A stretch of 64,000 nucleotides of DNA from Thioalkalivibrio sp. ALJ21 (GTDB lineage Bacteria; Pseudomonadota; Gammaproteobacteria; Ectothiorhodospirales; Ectothiorhodospiraceae): assembly GCF_000378605.1 (NCBI RefSeq), contig NZ_KB905155.1, forward strand, positions 930,001 to 994,000. The letters are read 5' to 3'. The position numbers and the translations under genes were made by a program. The notes below the pieces were generated by a model. The model ran no database searches, was not told where the DNA came from, and saw only the letters and a list, made by a program, of their open reading frames with translations. Below, piece after piece: positions 58,901 to 64,000 of this stretch (positions are counted from its first letter, which is position 1; each line of letters starts with the position of its first letter).

Positions 58901-58952
58901 TTAAACCTCTCCGGGGCTGTGACCCCGATCAAACACCGAGCGTGATTCGAGT

Positions 58953-61163
58953 ATGACAACAGCCTCCAGCAAATGCATCACACCCGTTACCGATATCCTG
59001 GCGCGTTTGCCGGAGGCGCGCCTCCATGATCCACACAGCGTCCTGGGGCTTCATGCGCTGGATCAAGAGACTGCCTGCTACCGTGCCTGGCTGCCGCACG
59101 CCAGCGAGGCCTCGATCACACTTTCGGGCGGATCCGACGAACCGCTCACACCCAGTACCAAAATCCCGGGACTGTTCACCTGGCAGGGCAAGCGCGATGC
59201 CCTCCCCGCGCACCCGGCGCTCCACTGGAAGCCCGAGGGTGGCACGCAGACATTACAGACCGTTGACCCGTGGAGTTTCACCCCGGACATCCCCGAGTTC
59301 GACCGCCACCTGTTCGCCGAAGGCCGCCACTGGCACGCCCACCGCATGCTGGGCGCCCACCCGGAGACCCGCGACGGTATCGACGGCGTGCGCTTCGCCG
59401 TCTGGGCCCCGAACGCCGAACGCGTCTCCGTCGTTGGTGACTTCAACCGCTGGGACGGCCGCTGCCACCCGATGACCGTGCACCCGGGCAGCGGCATCTG
59501 GGAGCTGTTCATCCCGGGGTTGGACCGCGACACCCTGTACAAATTCGAGATCCGCAACCGCGACCACGGCACCATCCACGTCAAGACCGACCCCTACGCC
59601 CGCGCCTACCAGCTGCGCCCGGAGACGGCCGCGCGCATCCAGCCGCAAAGCGACTACACCTGGGGCGATGGAGAGTGGCTGCAAAACCGCGACCCCGAGG
59701 GCTGGAAACACCGCCCCATGAGCATCTACGAGGTGCACCTCGGCTCCTGGCAACGCAGCCCCGAGGGCCAGTGGCCCAACTACCGCGAGCTGGCCGAGCG
59801 CCTCGTGCCCTATGCCCGCGACATGGGCTTTACCCATCTCGAGCTGCTGCCGATCACCGAACACCCGTTCGACGGCTCCTGGGGCTACCAGAGCACCGGC
59901 TTTTTCGCCCCCACCTCGCGCTTTGGCGACCCGGATGATTTCCGCTACTTCGTCGACCAGGCCCACCAGGCCGGGCTTGGCGTGTTGCTCGACTGGGTGC
60001 CCGGCCACTTCCCGCGCGACGAGTTCGCGCTCGCCCGCTTCGACGGCACCGCCCTGTACGAACACGAAGACCCGCGCATCGGCGAACACCGCGGCTGGGG
60101 CACCTTGATCTTCAATTACTCCCGCCCCGAGGTGCGCAACTTCCTGCTCTCCAGCGCGCTGTGCTGGGTCGAGGACTTCCACCTCGACGGCCTGCGAGTC
60201 GATGCCGTCGCCTCCATGCTCTATCGCGACTACGACCGCGAACCGCACGACTGGCTGCCCAACATCCACGGCGGCAACGAGAACCTGGAGGCGATCGACT
60301 TCCTGCGCCACCTGAACGAGACCGTGCAGACCGCGCACCCCGGCGTGGTGATGATCGCCGAGGAATCCACCGCATGGCCCGGCGTCAGCCGCCCGCCGTC
60401 CATGGGCGGGCTCGGCTTCACCATGAAATGGAACATGGGCTGGATGCACGACACCCTGACCTACTTCGGCATGGACCCGATCTACCGCCACTATCACCAC
60501 AACCAGCTGACCTTCGGCCAGATCTACGCCTACAGCGAGAACTTCGTCCTGCCCTTCTCCCACGACGAAGTCGTGCACGGCAAACGCAGCCTGCGCGGCC
60601 GCATGCCCGGCAACGAATGGGAACAGCACGCCAACCTGCGCCTGCTCTATGCCTGGCAGTGGCTCTACCCCGGCAAGAAGCTCCTGTTCATGGGCCAGGA
60701 ATTCGGCCAGGGCCCGGAGTGGTCCGAGGACCGCGAACTGGACTGGTACGTCCTGCAATACCCGCTGCACCAAGGCCTGCAGCAGCTCGTGCGCGACCTC
60801 AACCAGGTCTACCGCGACCACGCCGCCCTGCACGGCCGCGAATTCGAGCCCGACGGCTTCTCCTGGCTGGACTGCGACGACGCCTCGCACTCCACCCTCA
60901 GCTTCCTACGCCGCGACATCGACGGCCGGGAATGCGTCGTCGTGCTCAACCTCACCCCCATCGAACGCGGCGCCCACCCAGTCCCCGCCCCGCACCCCGG
61001 CCCCTGGCGCGTCGTCCTCAACACCGACGCCCAGGCCTACGGCGGCGACTCCCGCGGCCCCGCCCACGCCCACGCCGAACCCATCGAGCGCAACGGCCAC
61101 CCCGCCACGCTCTACCTCCACCTGCCCCCCCTGACCGCCCTCCTCCTGGAACCTGCCAGCTGA
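58953..61163 (+). CDS. glgB: 1,4-alpha-glucan branching enzyme
   Basis: The 736-residue GH13 protein has an N-terminal CBM48 pair ([35 protein letters not shown]). The catalytic barrel carries [42 protein letters not shown] (Asp nucleophile), [12 protein letters not shown] (Glu), and [13 protein letters not shown]. It introduces alpha-1,6 branches into glycogen. It is transcribed divergently from glgC across the MITE-like element. Confidence 0.97.
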   Translation: MTTASSKCITPVTDILARLPEARLHDPHSVLGLHALDQETACYRAWLPHASEASITLSGGSDEPLTPSTKIPGLFTWQGKRDALPAHPALHWKPEGGTQTLQTVDPWSFTPDIPEFDRHLFAEGRHWHAHRMLGAHPETRDGIDGVRFAVWAPNAERVSVVGDFNRWDGRCHPMTVHPGSGIWELFIPGLDRDTLYKFEIRNRDHGTIHVKTDPYARAYQLRPETAARIQPQSDYTWGDGEWLQNRDPEGWKHRPMSIYEVHLGSWQRSPEGQWPNYRELAERLVPYARDMGFTHLELLPITEHPFDGSWGYQSTGFFAPTSRFGDPDDFRYFVDQAHQAGLGVLLDWVPGHFPRDEFALARFDGTALYEHEDPRIGEHRGWGTLIFNYSRPEVRNFLLSSALCWVEDFHLDGLRVDAVASMLYRDYDREPHDWLPNIHGGNENLEAIDFLRHLNETVQTAHPGVVMIAEESTAWPGVSRPPSMGGLGFTMKWNMGWMHDTLTYFGMDPIYRHYHHNQLTFGQIYAYSENFVLPFSHDEVVHGKRSLRGRMPGNEWEQHANLRLLYAWQWLYPGKKLLFMGQEFGQGPEWSEDRELDWYVLQYPLHQGLQQLVRDLNQVYRDHAALHGREFEPDGFSWLDCDDASHSTLSFLRRDIDGRECVVVLNLTPIERGAHPVPAPHPGPWRVVLNTDAQAYGGDSRGPAHAHAEPIERNGHPATLYLHLPPLTALLLEPAS

Positions 61164-61190
61164 CGGCGCACTACTACCGGACAGACCCCA

Positions 61191-61438
61191 ATCGGCCAGA
61201 GGGCTGGCCTCCTACACCAACCACACCCGCCCCTTGTAGGAGCGCAGCCCCCTGCGCGATCACCCACGCCAGCCCACCGCTCATCGGCCAGAGGGCTGGC
61301 CTCCTACACCTACCACAACCCGCCTGTAGGAGCGCAGCCCCCTGCGCGATGCGGCCTTAGGCATAACCCCCATCACCCAAAGATTACCCACCTACACACC
61401 AACACCCGCCCCTGTAGGAGCCGAGCCCCCTCGGCGAT
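61191..61438. repeat. Cluster of five REP-type hairpins
   Basis: Units of about 26 nt lie at 61191, 61235, 61282, 61325 and 61413. The constant frame is TGTAGGAG...CCCC...CGAT, and the stems differ by paired changes (GCCAG/CTGGC, CGCAG/CTGCG, CCGAG/CTCGG). Two are in inverse orientation. They follow glgB and converge on the gene at 61535. Confidence 0.85.
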
Positions 61439-61473
61439 ACCCACGCCCGAATACCGCACCAAACCCGCCCAAC

Positions 61474-61505
61474 AAAAAAGGCCCATCCCAACAGGACAGG
61501 CCCTT
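61474..61505 (-). terminator. Terminator of the Mrr-like gene
   Basis: Reading leftward AAGGGCCTGTCC and GGATGGGCCTT form an imperfect stem followed by TTTTGTT. It lies 30 bases after the stop at 61535. It may also end glgB transcripts. Confidence 0.6.
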
Positions 61506-61534
61506 CTCACACTCGACCAAGAAAACACAAACCG

Positions 61535-61969
61535 CTAACCACGCCCCTCAACCAGCGCCTGCGTCTCGCCATCCAGCGCTCCCCAGTGGCTGCGCAACCG
61601 CTCCGCCAAATCCGCCGGCTCCAGCAAGATCACCGGCATCGCCAGCTCCGCCGCCTGCTCACGCGCCTCCGGCGCAAACCCGGCCAGGCTCACATACATC
61701 CCGCGATCGCTACTCTCGCGCCCCGAGACAAAGGCCTCCAGCTCTGGCGGCTCCACCTCGCTGTCACGATCACGCGCCACCCCCACAATCAAGCGCGGCG
61801 CATCGTCGCCACCGCGCGCCGGGGCCACCACATACTCCTGCCACACATCGCGACCATCCGCCGGCGCATCCACCAGCACATACCCCATCCCGCGCAACAA
61901 GCCTTCAACCACACGCCCAATACTCGCGGTCCCCAACCCTGCCAAACGCTCGGCCCACTCGTCCATCAC
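61535..61969 (-). CDS. Mrr-like restriction endonuclease fold protein, catalytic motif degenerate
   Basis: The 144 residues follow the Mrr-cat plan: an N-terminal helix plus GMGYVLVDAP, then RLIVGVARDRDSEVEPPELEAFVSGRESSDRGMYVSLAGFAPEAREQAAELAMPVILLEPADLAERL. Active Mrr enzymes have Q-x-K in the strand that here reads V-G-V-A-R, and the metal-binding residues are not obvious. It may be a non-catalytic or regulatory relative. Confidence 0.55.
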   Translation of the reverse strand: MMDEWAERLAGLGTASIGRVVEGLLRGMGYVLVDAPADGRDVWQEYVVAPARGGDDAPRLIVGVARDRDSEVEPPELEAFVSGRESSDRGMYVSLAGFAPEAREQAAELAMPVILLEPADLAERLRSHWGALDGETQALVEGRG

Positions 61970-62038
61970 AACCCCTCCAATTCACAATCCCCCGCACGCT
62001 AATCCAAACCCCATCACAAAACCACCCACCCCACCATC

Positions 62039-62090
62039 CCCGTACCCGTACCCGTACCCGTACCCGTAGGAGGCCAGCCCTCTGGCCGAT
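62039..62090 (+). repeat. (CCCGTA)x5 microsatellite running into a REP hairpin
   Basis: Five exact copies of CCCGTA (62039-62068) run into CGTAGGAGGCCAGCCC-TCTGGCCGAT, another REP unit (62065-62090). The hexamer overlaps the 5' edge of the REP, so the expansion probably began there. Confidence 0.8.
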
Positions 62091-62120
62091 CACCCACATC
62101 AGCCCCCCAACGCGACCGAA

Positions 62121-62149
62121 TTCGACACACGCCCCACCAAGTGTACACT
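62121..62149 (+). promoter_or_regulatory. Promoter of the toxin-antitoxin pair
   Basis: TTCGAC (62121-62126), 17 bases and TACACT (62144-62149) make a plausible promoter. The -10 lies in the dyad AGTGTACACT, a likely operator for the antitoxin. Confidence 0.45.
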
Positions 62150-62187
62150 GTACCCCATGGGCTACAGACCTAAGGGCATGTCTTTAC

Positions 62188-62532
62188 GTGCCCCATGCCA
62201 TTGAAATTATTGAAACGCCAACATTCACCCGGCAATTTCAGGCAATCGCCAGCGATGATGAGCTGAAGGAACTACAGCGCATCCTGATCGCCCAACCCGA
62301 CAAAGGCGACCTGATCCAGGAAACGGGAGGGTTACGCAAGATTCGCATTGGGCTGGGCCGGCAAGGCAAGCGTAGCGGCGGCCGTGTCATCTACTTTCTC
62401 GCGAGCGCAGAGACCATCTACCTGATCCTGGCCTACCCCAAGAATGTGAATGTGAAAGACAACCTCACCGCCACCGAGAAGGCTGCGCTCAAGGAACTGA
62501 CCGCCCAACTAAAAGAGGAAGTTCTCGAATGA
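62188..62532 (+). CDS. RelE/HigB-like toxin
   Basis: The 114-residue product from the GTG at 62188 has TPTFTRQFQAIASDDELKELQRILIAQPDKGDLIQETGGLRKIRIGLGRQGKRSGGRVIYFL and IYLILAYPKN, typical of RelE-superfamily toxins paired with NadS-like antitoxins. They cleave mRNA at the ribosome. The gene overlaps its antitoxin by 4 bases; toxin-first order is normal for this subgroup. Confidence 0.88.
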   Translation: MPHAIEIIETPTFTRQFQAIASDDELKELQRILIAQPDKGDLIQETGGLRKIRIGLGRQGKRSGGRVIYFLASAETIYLILAYPKNVNVKDNLTATEKAALKELTAQLKEEVLE

Positions 62533-62813
62533 ACATCTACGACGAGCTCCAGACATCACTGCAAGAAGCGGTCGACATCAAACAGGGCAGGAAAGCGGCC
62601 AGCCGTGTCACCCGCCACGAAGTGGCGGACGTGAAGGCGATTCGCGCCCACTTGCACGTTTCGCAAGCCGAATTCGCCAAGGCCATGGGAACCAGCGTCG
62701 ACACCATCAAAAGCTGGGAAGCCAAACGACGAAACCCCACCGGACTCGCCGCCAAAGTCCTGGCCACCATCCGCGACAACCCCAGCTTCTTCAACGAACT
62801 CGCCGCCCGCTAA
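62529..62813 (+). CDS. NadS/HigA-like antitoxin
   Basis: The 94-residue protein has a C-terminal XRE HTH (VKAIRAHLHVSQAEFAKAMGTSVDTIKSWEAKRRNPTGLAAKVLATI) and an N-terminal toxin-binding region. It overlaps the toxin gene by 4 bases (ATGA). It probably represses the pair through the dyad near 62141. Confidence 0.88.
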   Translation: MNIYDELQTSLQEAVDIKQGRKAASRVTRHEVADVKAIRAHLHVSQAEFAKAMGTSVDTIKSWEAKRRNPTGLAAKVLATIRDNPSFFNELAAR

Positions 62814-62845
62814 CCCCAACAACACAACACCAATCCCACCCCCCC

Positions 62846-62915
62846 TGTAGGAGGCCAGCCCCCTGGCCGATTGGATGTTGGACAGGCCCAATCGGCCAGA
62901 GGCTGGCCTCCTACA
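62846..62915. repeat. Inverted REP pair between antitoxin and hipA
   Basis: TGTAGGAGGCCAGCCCCCTG plus GCCGAT at 62846-62871 and its near-exact inverse at 62891-62915 form a BIME-like unit at the convergent ends of the antitoxin and hipA genes. Confidence 0.85.
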
Positions 62916-62942
62916 CCCAGCGCCGCCCCTGCGCGCCTATCC

Positions 62943-64000
62943 TCAAAGAACCCGCTCGAGCGACTGAATACCCGCTTCCACCGAACGCCGAACGGCGTCA
63001 TGGATGCCAGCCGGGAACCCCGCCGGCAATTCATATTCCACTCGATCCAGTGCGGATGCCGCCTGCAGAACCACGGATGCCAGGACCTCGTGCACCATCG
63101 CCGCAGGCAGACGGGCTGAAGCGCCCGTCTCCAGGAAGTGCCGGCCCTGGATGCCATCCACCCGATAGTGGTTGCGCCGCCCGACAGCGAGCGCCAGCCG
63201 AACCTGCTTGCGCTCGACCTGTCGGCTGGCCACGCTGGGCAATATCGTCAACACGTCATACAGCGGCGTGAGCCGGTACCCGCCGCCCGGTTGCAGGAAC
63301 ACACTGAAATTCTTGGCGTGCCCATCCGTGGCGCCGATCAGCCAGAACAGGATCTGCGCCTTCAGCACTGTCGCCTGGTCCGCCCCCGGCGTATCACTGC
63401 CCCGCAACAACCCCAGCACATCCACCAGCCCGGGGCCACCTTCGCTCTGATACTTGCGGCTCGGCGGCACGCCCAGTGCCTGGCAGCAGTCCTCCTGCGG
63501 CAAGCGCAGCAACCGCCCATCGCGCGCCCAGTGTCGATCAAACCGCTCCACTACCAGCGCCCGGGCGCCCCCAAAGCGCCCGATCTCCGCACGCGCCACC
63601 GGCATACCGAACGCCGCCAGCAATCGCAGGCAGTAAAACTCATTCTCCACGCTGTCCGACAAATCCAGCCCGTTGGGTAACTGCCCAATAGCGGGCTTCA
63701 AGATATGCGTAGTCGGCGTCGAGCCATGGGGCTTGAACCAGCGGCCCTTATGCCATAAAAGCGCCGTCTTCTCCTGGGCACCAGCAATCGAAATACGGAA
63801 AGCCTCGTCGCTACCCAGACCCAGCGGCGCCTGGGCCAAACCGCCCAGCAGCTCTTCGATGCCCCTTTCATCGACCGGCTCCCCCTGAATCCCTCCAGCG
63901 GGCTCGGACTCCTGCGCATCCGACAGCGAAAACTGCAACGCCCCCACACAATCATGCCCGATCGCCGCCAGCAGGCTGTAGGCATCCGTCCCAGCGGCGC
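62943..64000 (-). CDS. hipA: HipA-family kinase toxin, 5' end cut by window edge
   Basis: The open frame continues through 64000 (SLLAAIGHDCVGALQF precedes the GTG at 63947), so the start lies outside. Motifs: SIAGAQEKTALLW (ATP loop), HILKP (Lys), RFDR, the catalytic GATDGHAKNFSVF (Asp and Asn), and LTPLYDVL (metal-binding Asp). HipA kinases phosphorylate tRNA synthetases and induce dormancy. The HipB antitoxin would lie upstream, beyond the window. Confidence 0.92.
   Translation of the reverse strand, partial: AAGTDAYSLLAAIGHDCVGALQFSLSDAQESEPAGGIQGEPVDERGIEELLGGLAQAPLGLGSDEAFRISIAGAQEKTALLWHKGRWFKPHGSTPTTHILKPAIGQLPNGLDLSDSVENEFYCLRLLAAFGMPVARAEIGRFGGARALVVERFDRHWARDGRLLRLPQEDCCQALGVPPSRKYQSEGGPGLVDVLGLLRGSDTPGADQATVLKAQILFWLIGATDGHAKNFSVFLQPGGGYRLTPLYDVLTILPSVASRQVERKQVRLALAVGRRNHYRVDGIQGRHFLETGASARLPAAMVHEVLASVVLQAASALDRVEYELPAGFPAGIHDAVRRSVEAGIQSLERVL

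Noticed and set aside
59253-60890. A 545-codon minus-strand open frame inside glgB
   Set aside because: It is antisense to catalytic motifs of the branching enzyme and has no recognisable domain.

Overview
The window is GC-rich chromosomal DNA from a gammaproteobacterium, most likely of the Thioalkalivibrio / Ectothiorhodospiraceae type. That assignment is inferred from hopanoid/squalene genes (hpnD, hpnE), a glycogen locus that includes a GH57 enzyme, FNR-type sites and overall base composition; no taxonomic marker is present. A complete prophage of about 38.2 kb occupies the middle.

Left flank (1-9645): the 5' part of hemN behind a perfect FNR box; hpnD-hpnE-SDR as a squalene-synthesis operon; a REP-type hairpin pair; a YgiQ-family radical SAM protein; two tandem globin-like genes with an FNR-like site between them; a CDGSH/glutamate-synthase-like fusion; pdxH; and tRNA-Ser(CGA).

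Prophage (9584-47836): it is integrated in the 3' end of tRNA-Ser(CGA), with 62-bp identical attL and attR and matching triplets of putative integrase arm sites. It is mosaic. The early region is lambda-like: tyrosine integrase, excisionase, Bet/YqaJ recombination, CI/Cro, and an O/P replication pair with palindromic iterons inside the O gene. Late control is Mor-like, and the head genes are Mu-like (DUF935 portal, gpF, gpI-type protease, gp36, gpG, gp37). The tail appears non-contractile. Two near-identical late-promoter candidates lie downstream of the Mor-like gene. They head the two halves of the late region, which is split by a leftward cassette of eight small genes (28738-31878). Two promoters in that cassette share a 15-bp element in the -35/-10 spacer. 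The gpF protein is a 1163-residue fusion with a HipA/PI4K-like kinase domain and a C-terminal R-S-E ADP-ribosyltransferase domain, and is the best candidate for a virion-delivered effector.

Right flank (47837-64000): attR is followed by tandem ~185-bp units, each carrying the last 19 nt of tRNA-Ser(CGA). A second tRNA-Ser (TGA) locus near 53.6-54.1 kb has the same organisation plus a tRNA copy split in its T-loop. Between them lies an ECF42-type sigma operon (VOC, DGPF/YciI, SRPBCC, AAC(3)-I-like acetyltransferase, PhnB-like, DUF1428, sigma) with a promoter that fits the ECF42 consensus. After tRNA-Val(CAC) and an IS110 remnant comes the glycogen locus glgC-GH57-malQ, divergent from glgB, with a palindromic MITE-like element between glgC and glgB. 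The window ends with covarying REP hairpins, a degenerate Mrr-like gene, a RelE/NadS-type toxin-antitoxin pair and a partial hipA.
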